From contig NC_026656.2 in the NCBI RefSeq assembly GCF_000004075.3, positions 1,550,001-1,614,000 on the forward strand: a stretch of 64,000 nt of DNA, written 5' to 3'. The stretch comes from Cucumis sativus. Lineage: Eukaryota > Streptophyta > Magnoliopsida > Cucurbitales > Cucurbitaceae. Of this stretch, positions 35,855 to 49,330 are shown piece by piece. Within the stretch, counting starts at the first letter, position 1. The number at the start of each line of letters is the position of its first letter. The notes below the pieces were generated by a model. It searched no databases. It was not told where the DNA came from and worked only from the letters and a program-made list of their open reading frames with translations. Both the position numbers and the translations under genes were made by a program.

Positions 35855-38800
35855 CTATCTGCAAGCAGGGAGAATGATATTTGGTATGTGAATGAATACA
35901 ATTGAAAAGGGAGCCACCATTATTGGTTCAGATGAATTTACATGCTGAGGTTCCAATGGAGGTATGTTCCCTGATGAATTTACAGACAAAATGTTTCCAT
36001 TTAGCAGCACTGTTTGACTATGCAGGTTTCCATCCTTGGCTGTTAAATGATATTCCTCTCTGAAGGCTTCGCCTTCAAGACCACGAGGTCGAGGTATCCG
36101 AACAATATTTGATTTATGCTTATTGGATCTGTGTTTATGGTGCAACGCTGTAGTTCTGTTGAATGCAATCCCAGCATGAACTGTATTGTTACCATCTAGG
36201 TTGAGCAATAGTAATGTGATTCCTTTCTGTAAGATTGAGAGTTAAATCAGAGTTGAGAAACTGGTGGCATTTCTTTATTTCTAGTTTTAGCTTTCAGCTG
36301 TTTATTTCATTTACTTAAGCAATAGGCAGAAAAACCAAATTTAAGGTTGTCATGGTATATACTGCTACTTACAGATTGCTTAGAACAATGTGCATAGGCT
36401 CGTATTTTCTCTGTCCCATTAAAGCCCGTGGACAGAACATTTCTTCCCATCAAGCGATGCCATAAGAGTGCACTGAAACGAAGAAAGAAACAAAAAACAA
36501 GCAAGCTGATTGTTAGATAATTGTCTAATAGCAGTGGAGTAGGTCAGAAATATTGACCTAATCTTTCACCTGTAATAGTCTGGATTCGGTTCAAAGGTTG
36601 TCGTGTTTAGTAAGCCGTAGTTTCCACCAATCAAAGTCTGCCTGCAGTATGTTTTTGTATCATAAGCAGCTGCCATACCGAGCTGGTCCAAGTACCTGAA
36701 TAAATTACACATCAATGAGAGAGTTCTATTTGTAATGGATGTCTTGAAAGAACCAAATATGAATGTCTTTCACAGTCTAAATTACCAGAAACTAAAGACG
36801 AATGCATTTGTGACCAGGTTATGGCCACTGTTGTAAGCCCCTCCTGATTCCCCAACCCACGCTTTAGCTGAAGTTGGAGAGTTTTTGAGGATCTCATGGA
36901 GCTTGTTAAATGTATCAACCATGCCATCAAGATAGGACGGATCAAGAATCTTTTCAACAAGATGCTCATCGACTCCTGTTAATAAGAAAAGGCTTCAATG
37001 TCTACCTGCTTTTCGAAACTTCATGTAAGTATTACTAGGCCAATGAATGATACCTGGTCCTAGATTGTATATATGGTGTGTGACAACGTCTAGTGATGGG
37101 GTAGTTTTGCCAACGAATTCTTTGAACCAATTTTCATCAAAGAATCCTCCAGGTGCTATGATTAATGGTTTCGGTTCGATATCCTTGTAGATACTTTGGA
37201 CCATGTTTTGAAGAACAATTGTATCAGAAGCATACTGTTCTGCTAAAATTCTTGTCCCAACTCCATTCCCACTCAATTCATTTCCTGAGCATAAGAAAAA
37301 ATCAAATAACAAGAACAATTACTCTCCAAAATTCATTGTTGTAGACCAACATATCTCGGGGTTTTGAATTGTTCATTAGGAAAACAATTGGCAATTCTTA
37401 CCAAGCTCCCAACCATGGATGGTGTAGTTTTTTTTTACAGTATAACGAATTAACATTTCAGCATTTGTGTAATTCCAAGCTCCAACAGAACACCCATTTG
37501 CTGCAATTTGTCGTCCATTGAGAGCATTTAATCCGAAGATAATCTTAGCTCTGAATAAGATTACACAACTTTAGCATTCAACTTTTGAGAAATCTAACTT
37601 CATACGAGGAAAATGGGATGAATTTTTTATTACCCTCCTTTCTTGAAGAAGTCATTTAGTTGGTCCCATCTGTTAGTAGGCAAGCAGCCTTGACTGAACC
37701 CAAATAACTCTGAGGTGTTTTTTGAAAGATAAATGCATGGCTCCTGGTGATCTTCAGTATCATATATGATCTTATCTTGCAAAGTACCACCCAATCTAAG
37801 CTTTAGGGGTTTAAATTCTGCGCCATTCATGAAGAGACATTAGTTTTAACTTTCACATTCAAATATATAGAGAATACTTCATAGGTAGAATGATTTTTTC
37901 CCGAATAGAAACAACTTCTTTCATTCAGGAAAAAAAAAAAATGAAAGAAGAGCCCACAAAAACCCCACTAGAAAAAGGAGGTTCAACTACGTATGATGTT
38001 GCCTAGAGAGTAATTAGAAAAAGTCCTCAAAATCGAAGTATAAAAAAGAAACATGAAATCTCACCGAGGACCAAACTTTAAGGTTCCGTTCTACAACTCT
38101 TAACACTTTTTTGATCTTTCTCCCCTAAAACGTTGAATTACTTGAGGTATGATATAAACCTATGTTTGGACACATAAATTGAACCTATGAAACCTATCTT
38201 TTATAATAGATATTAAATATTAGCTTCAACAAATCATCATAGATTAGATAAGCCTAGGGTTTATTTCATTCTTTTGCAGATCATAAAGACTTTCTTACTT
38301 CTTTATAAAGCTAGATTCATTAAAACTGTAAGCCAAAACAGTCCAGGAGCTAAAGGAATTCAAACCTTTGACTGCATTTAATAGAATGTTGTTGCCCAGG
38401 TCCTGCAGTTGAAAATGAAATCAGAACAAATTTAAATATTTCAGATAGTATAGCACTAGATAGATTATAGGAAAGTATATTTAATAGTAGATGTGACCTC
38501 ATAACTATTATTATTCTTTAGTCAATAGAACCTAGTAGAAAAGACATTAAATAATTGTAAACATACTTCCAAATTTAAAATCCAATTAATTGGGGTTTTT
38601 TTTTTTTTCTTTCTGCTATCTACTTTCCAAACGAGACCTAAGTAAACGAAATGTATAATTTAAGAGACTTTTGAAATTTAATTGATTTTCGAGTTTTTGC
38701 CGGAATGAACTCTATTTAGTAGTATTGACATGACCTCCTGTTAGATAGAGATTAGAGGTTCAATTTTCTAACCAATAGTTATACTCAAAATTAATCTTCG

Positions 38801-39327
38801 AACTTTCTTTGTTTTGATATCTCCTCCAAACCAATTAATGTCGAGTTTTCTTTGTTTTGTTATCTTCCAAATGCATAACTGAGGAGTGAGACTGTTCGAA
38901 AAGATGAAAGGATTCTCACTTTTCTTTAGCAATAAATACTCTAAAAACCCATAAAGAAAACTTAAAGAAGAATATCAAATAATGAAACCCAGATGCCAAA
39001 ATTTATGAACTCTCGTAATTCATAAGAAAAGTAAATCGCCATTAATGAGTTTGGAAATGATTAGAATCTAAAAGAAAGAAAAGAAAAAACAAATACCAGA
39101 TTCAACAGAGAAGCTTGGCCCCAACTGCAAGTTCCGTAATCGCATTTCTCAGGAGGCCACCAATCGAGCGTAGCACAAACAAAGTCTTCATCAATACGTC
39201 CAATGGCGGATTTGCCGTCAATCAAAACCCTCCCTCTCAAAAACCCTTCTGAGTTCACTGAACCACAACAGAGAAAGAAGAAACAGACCCAAAAACAAAA
39301 CCGCAGAAGCCAAAAACGAAAACCCAT
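35855..39327 (-). CDS. GUS3: Heparanase-like protein 3, GH79 beta-glucuronidase
   Basis: Secreted glycoside hydrolase of family GH79; plant members act on glucuronic acid of arabinogalactan proteins. Nine exons: 39327-39097, 38402-38366, 37817-37634, 37550-37402, 37284-37054, 36975-36786, 36695-36570, 36472-36373 and 36226-35855, giving 539 residues. The N-terminus MGFRFWLLRFCFWVCFFFLC is a signal peptide. The proton-donor motif is WELGNELSG and the nucleophile motif is WVGESGGAYNSG. CDYGTCSW and YHLTAKDGNLHSQT match the GUS3 (heparanase-like 3) branch best. The gene converges with PHT4;5, with stops about 390 bp apart. A 15-codon upstream ORF precedes the start. Intron 1 (38403-39096) contains a SINE-like fragment. 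Confidence 0.94.
38715..38790 (+). mobile_element. SINE-like fragment in GUS3 intron 1
   Basis: TTAGTAGTATTGACATGACC resembles an A box. It is followed about 30 bp later by GATTAGAGGTTCAATTTTC, a B-box match. The spacing suits a tRNA-derived SINE head. It is short and degenerate. Confidence 0.4.
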
Positions 39328-39341
39328 TTCTAAAAACTTTC

Positions 39342-39389
39342 TCAAATGGCGAAATAACCAAAGACAGAAGAAGAAGAGGAAGAAGCCAT
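39342..39389 (-). promoter_or_regulatory. Upstream ORF before GUS3
   Basis: An ATG at 39389 opens a 15-residue frame, MASSSSSSVFGYFAI, stopping at 39342. That is 14 nt before the main ATG and in another frame. If this region is in the mRNA, it should lower or condition translation of the heparanase-like protein. The transcript start is not known from sequence. Confidence 0.55.
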
Positions 39390-39774
39390 GAAACTTCAAG
39401 CGATTTCAGAGCTACTTGCTGGCCATTAATAAAGGGAAGCAGACAGAGTGTAAAGAAAGGAAGAATATGAAGAGTGATGAAAAGAAATACTTGAAATGTT
39501 TATATATATATATGGTAATACAATACAAGCCTTGGAAATGAAGAAATGAAGAAATGTAGGTTAAAATGATGCTAATGAATGGACCATTTAACAATTTCAA
39601 TGTCGGATCTGCATTAAAGAAATAGAGGAAAAGAAACCCTTGTGTGTTTTCCTTTCCTTTCCTCTTCTAGGGGAGGTGGTGATGGAAGAAATTATTAGTG
39701 TTGAGGTGCGTGGTTGGATGTAACAAAGAGAAATCGTAAAACAAAGTATCGTGAATGTCTATCAAATGATATTA

Positions 39775-40265
39775 TCATGAAACGTCTAGATCTTTAAATT
39801 CACATATCTTATTGAATGATTTTAAGTAAAGATCGATGTATAGTAGAGATCTGGCAAAAGTATCTCAAATTTTGTATCAAGTGATTTATATACATCATTC
39901 AGATCTTTTGATTCCTATCTAAAGTACAAATGATTGTTTGTTCGAGAAACTGCAAAGATATCTCAAATTTGTGTCGGTGGGTTGTTGAAAGGTATCCAAA
40001 ATTTAGGATTCGCGTCCAACAGTTATTAAGTGACAAACCTTATTGAATTATAGTTGGATGCATAGTATAGGAACTATAAAAGTTTCTCGAATTTGTATTT
40101 AGTGGTTACTATGGGATATTAATTTTTTTTACTCATACTCAATTGTTATTAGAGAGTCACGTATCGACAATCTTATTGAATGATTTTTAAGTACAGTTAG
40201 CTATGTGAAAGAGAAACTACGTAAACATCATAAATTTGTATCTAGTAGTTATTATAAGACACAGG
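39775..40265. repeat. Degenerate tandem repeat, about four units of 100-140 bp
   Basis: TCTCAAATTT(T)GTAT-like cores recur at 39863, 39961, 40084 and 40228 (the last more diverged). CTTATTGAAT(G)AT(T)TTT-like blocks recur near 39808, 40048 and 40170. Spacing is irregular, so the array is old. Confidence 0.6.
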
Positions 40266-43252
40266 TTTTTCGAATTCAGATCCACAGTTATTGTCACGAG
40301 GAAGTCAACATTTTGTTGAGAGGGGATGGAGTTTTGGATTGGAACTTGAAGTTGGTTGCAAGTGGACCCTTATTGTTTGGCTTTTTTCCCTCTTTTGTTA
40401 TTGGAGAAATTAGGAAGAATGCTTAAAGAAATAGGCATTTTCTGAGGAAGGAGTTTTAGGTTAGCACCCAAATTGAATTTGGTAGTCATTTTTGCAAGTT
40501 TGGAGCTCTGAACTACATATCTCGTGGTTTCTAGCACATTTTCATGTTAGCTTAACTATACTTTCATTTAAATTTTTCCAATGTTGTTTCATCTTTGAAC
40601 TACTGTCAATTGTGAAGCTAATGCAAGAATTCGTTTTCTTATATTTTCTAGGTTCAGTTATAGCTTTAAACTTTCCATTTCACGAGATTGAACTTTATGG
40701 TCGAATTAGTGGTTAGATTATATATATATATACATATGGTGGAATAAGATTTAAGGTTCATGAAAAGTCATTCTAAATCATATTTCAATTTTACCAATAT
40801 TAGTTCTTTTGGTTTTTCTTAATTAATTAGGTATGATATTCTTTTCTTTTTAATGATTTTGTGAGATTTTGGAATTTTTATGGTTGGATTTCATCATCTT
40901 TAAGTAATAGGTTTGATTTTGTGAAAAATTTCTTTTATCACAATATATTTGTTGAAAAAGTTAATTGTCTTATTCTAACTTTTACAAAAAAATCTCATAT
41001 TTTAGAAGATAATTTCAAAGGCATTAAGAGAGAAGAAAAGCATTGCTATGATTTAAATTCTTTACTTTATCAAAAGGACGATTGACAAACTTAAAACTTT
41101 ACTTTTCTACAAGACAAAAACTTTAATATAGAGAATATTTTGTTAACATAAAACCTATAGAAAATGAAGTTTATAAATTTCTTGTATTTAAAAAAAGAAA
41201 AAGAAAAAGTCTTTTTTCAATCTATGTTTTTGGTTTACTTTTTGTCGGTATAAGTTAACTGTGTCCAATAACGTCAACGTTTTATAACAATTTTGTCTTT
41301 AGTTCTTTGTTCTTTTAATTTACATTTGTTCTCTCAAATTCAGTAAGTTCTAACCATGTTTAAAAACGCATTCGAACAGTAGTTTTGACATTGATGTTTT
41401 TTTCAAAAAATATGACTAAATCGTTTGAAACAGTAGTTTATACAAATTGAAAAAACAACAGTTAAAACCAAATAGTTATCAAATCAGATCTTATTAATTT
41501 GAATTAGGGTTTTCTTGTGATAAGATAACGACCTATGATATTTTGAGCCATGCACCACCACCGAGAAAGAAAAAAAAGTTCAAAGGAGAGGGTAGAAGAG
41601 AAAGACCTTTTTGAAAAGAAAATTTGAAAAATAATTGAAGAAAGTACCCAAACATGTGATGCTTGTATAAATTATATGACTAAAGGGACCAACTTGACAA
41701 CTACTCAAATATTTTCTCTTTTTAAAAAATGTTATTTTTTCCCTTTTTAGGTGAACTAAGCAAGATCTTTCTTTTTCTTTTTTTAATTCAATGATCAAGT
41801 TTCACTTTTGTCCTAAGATCATGAGCTTACACCATTAAACTATGTAATATAAAAATATAGTACTTAGGCAATTTCAAATTTAAAAATTGGATGTAGCCTT
41901 AGCTTATTAAATATTTGATTAAAATATTGCACCTTTAATTTCATAGGGTGACACACCCTTTTGACCATAAAATAGTAGTTTATTGAGAAGTAAAATTGTT
42001 ACTTTAATTCTTTACCTTAAAAAGAAAACCCTAGTGAAACCCCAATGCCTATATGACTTGTGGGGTTATTAATTAGTTTGAGTCAAACTAGAAGTTTAGA
42101 GGTACTTTCACGTTACTTGCGAATCCAAAAATTTTGTTGACAGAATTTTATAATCCTAAAAAAAATGTAAAGAACGAAGTTTGAACCTGATCTAAAGGAA
42201 GTAAGAAGACAATTTTATCACTAGTTAATAATATCAATATAACTATCAGTTTTATATGTATAAAAAGAGCATAATAATATCTATTGATGTTTGAAACGTT
42301 TAGATTCTAACCATAAACCTCGTGGTTACTAAGACACTCGAAGGATAGTTAGTTATTTTGAGACGGATAGTTAATGCAATTGTTTTTAGGCTAGAAGTCC
42401 AACAATTTCAATCTAGGGTTTTATATAGTAAAATTGGATGAATTATTCTTATAATTTTTCTTTTTCTCCCTCCCTCTCTCTCTCTCAACTAACTCTTTTG
42501 GTGATTGACCATAAGATAAGGGTGGGTGACCTAACTCCATTTGGGCACCTTTTATTTGTCACACCTAATTTGATCCTTTTATCCAACTTTACACAATTTC
42601 CTAAAGCTGCTCCACTCTTAGAACATACTCCAAATATTCATCAACAATCATGCTTTCAAATGCTTACCTAATCTTTAATCCTTACCATATAATTAAGGGA
42701 TTGCATGCATATTCTTCATACTTAAAAGTTTAAATCTTAAGACACTTAACTGTTATAAGAAAAAGGGTACAACGTTTGTGTCGAGCAATGAAATCTTAAT
42801 TAGATACAACATTGATATTAAATATTAATAAGACATAGAAATCAATCGTATTAAAGTGTATCTTTTTATTTAAGAAACAATAAACCATTATAGCGTAAGG
42901 AGAAAACGACAATGTAGATGAAAACTCATCCTCTGCTTGTTTTGCAAGCAAGCTTGTAGAAATTCGTGATATCACTTCATATAATACGTAGAAAGGATTA
43001 AGTGTTAAGGTCAAAAGCAAAATTATTCTTTGCCTCGTCAACGAAAAAAGATACCTAATATTGTCGATGTTAATGGACATGAGACTATGTATATCATTAT
43101 TAATAATAATCATAGTTTCAACTACCATAATCTAATAATATATCTTTTCAAATTCTAAATGAATTAGAGAGAGTTTTTCATTAATTTGCGCACTCTTTCG
43201 ATCAACTAAAGAAAAAAATTATTTAAACTCTTGAAAGAATGACGATTTGCCA

Positions 43253-43325
43253 ACAAGAGCTTAGCTCAACTGGCACCTGTATATTCCTGTTTTATTACAA
43301 TACCTTTACAAAAAAAAAAAAAAAA
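43253..43325 (+). mobile_element. Truncated SINE-like fragment with poly-A
   Basis: AGAGCTTAGCTCAACTGGCA contains TAGCTCAACTGG, a close match to the tRNA A box. It is followed within 50 bp by 16 A. The B box is missing, so this would be a truncated or rearranged copy. Confidence 0.45.
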
Positions 43326-43811
43326 CGGTTTAACAACATCAACAAATCTACTACATTTTTTTTATTTTTTTGCACGAATACCCATTAATACATTTTCTAG
43401 AAAACAACTAATTAATATTGTAATAAATGTTAAAGCATGTACTATACATATTTCCATTTATTAGGAAATGGGACCAACATGGCATTTACAATAAAAGAGG
43501 GACATATAACATATATCATATTTTTAATATGCCTTTGTCTTTGGTTTTCCTCATTAATGCCTTTGTACAAAATGTCTCCTCATAAATTATTATTATTAGG
43601 CCATTTTATGTTATGATGCTCTTCAATAATAATAATAACAATAACAACAACAATAGACTTAGATGCCTTGTTTATATTTCCTACATTTGATATATTCCTT
43701 TATTTCAAGTCATTTAGAGATGCTTGTTTTATAATTGAAATAACACATCATTAATATCTATATATATATATATCCTATACTTTATAGTTTCCATCATTGA
43801 AAGTTATTGGA

Positions 43812-44820
43812 CATGGTGATAGGGGCCAAAAGTAATAACGTAATATTTTTGGACTTTGTTATGATAGAAACATGAGAATGAGGTTATTCTCGAGAATGAT
43901 TTTCAGTACTGTCTTAATATTTCATCGTCCATTTTTCATTTGGTCCAAAATTTGAACTTTAGATTCTAAGATCAGTGGAACTAATGATTGTGGATGGAAA
44001 AGCAAAAGCAATATAGATGACATAATATCTCTAGTAAGAACAACTTCATTTGATAGGAACAAGTGAGTAGAGAGTTTTTTTCCCACTTGTTTGGTCATTT
44101 AACATAGCAAAATGTCACTATCTATCAATAATAAACCGTTATGACCCTAATTGATAAATATCTATCCAGATCTATCAGTGATAGATGAAAGTAATCTATT
44201 AATGTTTATCACTCACTCTCTATCACTTATAAACAGTGGTATTTTTCTATATTTTAAAAAATATATTTTACTGTATTTTACTACTGATCATTTAACCTAT
44301 TTCAAATAGATGTTTGATATATGAAAGAAATAAAACATCATTCATATCAACTATTTTTTCTTTTTTGTAATGACGATAAAAAATATAACAAAGGATCCTT
44401 TCCTACCCTAAAACTATTTAGAAAAAAGTGCTACACTTGAAACTACTATTCATGAAAATCATTTTACAACATAGTTTAATATTCTATTCTACTTTAGTCA
44501 TTGCAATTGAAAAATCTTGAAAATGGTGATAGGAAGCAAAAGTAAAAGCAATATATAGACAACATAATATCTTTGTTAAAAACATCCCCATCGTTTGATA
44601 GAAACAACCAAATTAGGTTATTCACAGAAATCATTTTCAATACTCTTCATATTTCATCCTCTACTCATATGAACCAAAATTTGAACTTTAAATTCTACCC
44701 TTAGAAGTTAGTGGAATTAGCGATAGTGGAGAAAAAAGTGAAAGTGATATAGATAACATAATATCTCGAGTAAGAAACACTTCATTTGATAAGAACAAGC
44801 CAATAAAGAGGTTTTCCGAG
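43812..44820. repeat. Duplicated AT-rich segment interrupted by a MITE
   Basis: Blocks at 43812-44085 recur at 44520-44820. Shared pieces include GGTGATAGG..GCAAAAGTA, CCAAAATTTGAACTTTA, GACATAATATCT / AACATAATATCT and ACTTCATTTGATA. The first copy is followed directly by the element at 44104-44287. Confidence 0.65.
44104..44287. mobile_element. MITE-like element with 9-bp flanking repeat
   Basis: A 184-bp segment is flanked on both sides by TCATTTAAC (44095-44103 and 44288-44296). The interior contains imperfect palindromes such as ATCTATCAGTGATAGAT and loosely inverted halves. A 9-bp duplication is typical of Mutator-type elements. No transposase is present. It resembles the foldback element at 21885-22140. 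Confidence 0.5.
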
Positions 44821-45584
44821 TTAGAAGACAAAATGTTGAATTCAAGGCTTGATTATCTCATTTCTCATGTTGTCGTATAAAAAATTGTTAAATTTTTTGT
44901 AGTGAAATTGTTATATATTTATAAATATCTTCGGTATTTAATTTTAGTCCATATGATTTAATCTTAGTTCCTTTACTTTCAATAAGTCTTTAATTTAGCC
45001 CCTCACAACTAATTTTTAGTTGAATATGCTAATAATTCTTGTGCGTACATGAATATGTTCGAGTAAAATTGGTAAATTAGCTGAACAACTTAAATTTAAG
45101 AATTGTTTAAATGGTCATTTGAAAAAAGTAACAAAATATTAAAGGGGCCGCTTGAAAATAGTAAAAAGAAAATTAAGATAATAAGAATCATGTCGATCTA
45201 TTTTTTAAATTTCAACAAATTTAAAAACCTATAACCTTTTTTGATAGATCTTTGAAAGTCGTTTGATATCATTAATTAATTATCATATTCGTAATAAAAT
45301 AAAAAAACATTTGATACAATTTTCTAATATTAAAACTATTTACCAATTTAACTCTTTAGTCTATTTTAGTTTTTTTTTTTTTTTTGTATATTTTATAAAT
45401 AGTTTGATTTTTAAAAACATTTTCCTTATTTAAATTACATAAACTATTATAAAATAATTATAAAATAAAGAAGTATAATAATTAAATTTTTATTTCGATC
45501 CTAAATAATAATTAGTAAATAATTGGTGGGGCATTTTGCAAAAATAGTTTCCGAGATTTCTCCGGCGCCAACGAAACCGGCGAA

Positions 45585-45755
45585 ATGCTGAGAAGACAAC
45601 CCACCATGATCGACGTCGAAATCGAGGATAAGGAAGAACTCGAACAACTCCGTAAACGCCCCGCCGCCGCCTCCACCTACTCCTCTCTCCTCCATAACCT
45701 CAGTCGGAATAAAGACCCGGCCTCCAAAGCTCAGCGACTCGGTATTTCCTCTTGA
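45585..45755 (+). CDS. CDC26: CDC26 copy A, APC/C subunit, without TTM3
   Basis: Single-exon ORF of 56 residues: MLRRQPTMIDVEIEDKEELE, then a basic/Ala stretch, ending SKAQRLGISS. The N-terminal MLRR-P and the acidic EDKEELE helix are the CDC26 signature; CDC26 stabilises the TPR subunit APC6 in the anaphase-promoting complex. It is intact and close to copy B (53092), sharing the first seven codons' sequence pattern and the last ten residues. It lacks copy B's Thr-rich insert and has an in-frame ATG at codon 8. No TTM3 reading frame follows. It is either a working monocistronic CDC26 or a recent non-functional duplicate; the lack of disruption favours the former. Confidence 0.85.
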   Translation: MLRRQPTMIDVEIEDKEELEQLRKRPAAASTYSSLLHNLSRNKDPASKAQRLGISS

Positions 45756-48700
45756 ACTTATCCATTTCATATACTTCTCTGATCTCCGATTAGTTGGCCT
45801 AGTGAACGGGAACGATAGGGGATTAGTCCGATTCTGATCGTCCGCGTTTGCGGAAAATTCTAGGAAGGCTACAGCAAATTCTGCTTCGATCAGTGAAGCT
45901 GCCTTTCTAAAGAGTAAGTGAGCTTTTTGTTAGTATTGTAGGAAGCAATAAGCATACCCTCTTATCATGTTTGAAATCTCTTTGATTATTTCTGATGGAC
46001 ATTAGAATTTTTGTAGAATATACTTGATGAGCTGAAAGGATTTAGTTTTGATATCATCAGATTGTTCTGTACTTTTCATGTAATGACATTAGATAGAAAC
46101 ATAATCATAATTTTCAGGGAGAAGGAAAACTCAAGCAATTATGTCTTACTAACAAAAACTTCTTGTTGGAGGATGAATGAATAATCAAATACCGAACAAA
46201 ACCCAGATCAAAAAATGTTTAAAGAAATAGCCAAGAAACTAGTTCTTAAGATATTATTCACGTGATACATTTTGGTTATTGGTCATTTCTCATATGATAA
46301 AATGGCTACTGACGTTTTGTTCATCAAGTTTCTGAAACTCCTTTTGTGCTGCTTCTTACATGACTACAAGTGTATTTACTATTATTGATAGACTGATTGA
46401 AGCCTTTCTGTCTTGGTCTGTGTATGAACTGAGTTGTACTCGAAATTGAGTAAAGCATCACCACTATGTCGAGGGAGTTTTCATTAATACTAATCAAAGA
46501 CGAAAATCTAAAGTTTGAATTTTCATGGAGATGATAGACACTTATCTATCATGAAGATCAGTAGTCTTCCTTAAAACCGCTACTTATTCTTAAACAAAGA
46601 GTGTACGCTTGCCAAGACTGTTTCTGGTTGAGACGTGTTAATGAAATTCATCCCGTGAAACAATGTCCCATTATCACATTAATTTGACAGTGGATCTTTT
46701 GGATTCCATTGATGACCTGTAGTTATTTCATTCAACCTTTTTCTTTAAATCGCCTAGAGTCTGTTTCTCATGGGACCAATCCACCCTAATTAAGTTGTGA
46801 TGTCACAATCACATAATACTTTACTTGGTTCTCAACTTGGCTAAGTTGGGAAATTTTGCAAATCCAAAGTAAGTCACATGGGGAGTCTGTTCATTTCATC
46901 CTATCTTAGCAAAAGTGGTTTAAGGTTGGATCACTTCTTATCAAGGTGATTTTTGGAAAATTCAAGCGGAGGCAATTAAAGCATCTTTGGTTTGATGTCT
47001 AAAGATAATACCTTTGGAGTAATAACGGAGTGGAATTGTTTATAGGTATCATCTGAAAACGATATCATTGTAGTCTTTCATTAGGGAAATGCTTAGAGTG
47101 AGTTTGACCTTCGATTTCATGAGTTGGTGTTATATAACTCAACTTCGATAGTGTTCAGTATTGCAGTTTACACATTCATCAAACAACTTCATCTTTCCCT
47201 ATTTCTCTCTTTTGAACATTTATAAAGAAACTTCAACTTACAACTCTACACCTCAAACATAAACATTTGAACTCTAACATGTTAACTCCAAGTTTCAAAA
47301 TTTAACTTAACACCCCTTATATTTTTAGTTAAATTTATAAAATAATAACTAGTTTTTAACCTTCCAAAATTTACCTTGGATTTTTAGAACTAAATGGGTG
47401 AAAGACAAACTCGAGTCGTGTCACTTCAAACATTCAGGACAGGACTCCTTTTTGTGCATTGCTCATTTGCCTTTAGATATTGACATATTGTCCTAAGGTT
47501 CTTGGCACTTGCGATTGGTTCTTGACTTTGTGTAACAAAATTTATGATACTTTTGCCTCCATTTTTGTGGGACATCCCTTTCACAAGGTGTGAAGAAGAT
47601 TCTGTGGCTCACTCTGGTTTTCTTCATATTTCTATGGGCGAGAGGAATGGAAAAAGTTTCGGAGACTCTTTCTCTACTCATAATTCACGTGCAGGTGTTT
47701 ATTTCATTTATCACTGAAATGTTGTTGTATGATTTAGGAAAAGTTTGTAAGCCAATAAGATAAACTACGAATGTGTATGCCAAAGAAATCAGTAGGATCA
47801 AGAAGCATGATTTGTAATTGAAATAAAACGTTGTTGTTATATGACTAAGATCTTGAGCAAAATACATTGAGGATTGGATTTAGTATCTCTTTGGTCCCTA
47901 AGGTTGGCCACTTTTAGTACTCGAGCTAAAATTAATTCAATAAATAGCTGTTAAACTATTACTTGACCTATAAAAAATGATGTGACGGTTAGGTTTCTTA
48001 TTGATTGTGTATTGTTGAGTTAGAACGCTACTAATATTTCTTATAGCAAGGTGACTTCTATTTTTCCTCTTCTTTACCTTCTTTTGTCTTCCTATTCTTT
48101 GACTATCATCTCCCTCTCTGATCAAGTATGAAATCAAATTTTAAGAATCTATTGTGTAATTTGCCTTGAGATCTTTTATCAAAAGTCTAACCTTACCAGG
48201 AAAAATCAAATGATAACAAAGAGAAAGAAACTGATGTTACATTTGTGGATTTTTATAACTAAAGTATTGATTTGGTAGATTTTTTAAGGTCCCAAATGAA
48301 TTATGAGTGGGGACAAATATGTCCTCTTTGCATCCCAAACTCAAATTAATAATGTAGGACTTTGTGAACTCAAAATAATAATATTAATTGTCTTAAAAAT
48401 ATCATATTGATAACAAAAATAAAAAGTGGAACTTGTCAGCTGTCTATCACTAATGTGGCTCCCACTCCATTTGTCCCATTTTTTGAATTTTGAAATTAAA
48501 GGTTTAGTTTAACATGATTTAATTCAAGTTTTTTTAAAAAAAAAAAAATTAAAGACCAAAATGTTTCTTTCTAAGTATTAAGATCAATGCAGCCAATATG
48601 ATTATTCTCATCCTTAATGTTGAAACTATTGGAAGTTTTCGTAAGATCTAAATTGCTACCCAACTGGAGTTACAAATTTCAAAGTACAAAATCTATTGTT

Positions 48701-49330
48701 ACGAACTTCAAATTGTTACTAAAAGTTCAGGAGTCGTATTTTTCAACACCTATCTTTCTGTTCGGGATAGATAGATAGAAAAGAAGACAAAAAATATTCA
48801 TCACTATAGTTTCAAGAAAATTGTGAAAACATCCCCAGCAATATGAATTGCTACAACCAAGGTAAAGAAAGAAAGGAGGGAAAAAATTGCAATTTTTCCT
48901 TCATATGTTTTCTGTTAAAGCTAACAAACAAATTGAACCTACGTAATTAGACGCATTGAACGAGATCAGTTAAATATTTAAGGATATCAATTTTCTAGTT
49001 TTGGAAAAATAAACATAAGTTTAACAACATTGATTTTAACTAACCAACTTGTTTAACCCCATGGCCTCAAATCACAATTTTGCTATTCTTTCCTCAATGG
49101 AATTTTGCTTGAAGCCAAGAAAATCTCTGCTTCTGACAACATAGCACTACTAACTAATTCAGCAGAAGAAATTGTTATATATAATATGGATCCACAACAT
49201 CACAAACATAAGATGAGAAGTTCATTACCAACAAGGCCCACAATGTTCCTACCCCTAAAGCAAAGGCTAACACTAGCTAAACTTCCCTCGCTACTCGAAA
49301 CTCAACAATGTGAAGTGCCAATCGATATTC
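45756..49330. other. Flank of CDC26 copy A and spacer
   Basis: 46085-46292 is diverged but clearly alignable with 54020-54256, the DNA downstream of TTM3. Shared blocks include TAGAAACATAA, CCCAGATCAAA and AGTTCTT...ATTTTGGTT. Between the CDC26 stop and this flank only about 330 bp remain, without TTM3 homology that I can see. The rest is AT-rich spacer and the 3' UTR of acidic gene A. Confidence 0.65.

Larger units (their letters stand above)
39400..45584. other. Six-kilobase AT-rich, gene-free region with repeats
   Basis: After the GUS3 promoter, no coding sequence is supported. It holds a degenerate tandem array (39775-40265), TA microsatellites (about 40720-40731, 43760-43771), a CT-rich tract (about 42464-42485), a SINE-like fragment with a poly-A tail (43253-43325) and a duplicated segment with a nested MITE (43812-44820). 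Open frames here are short, mostly without ATG, and of AT-biased composition. Confidence 0.65.
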
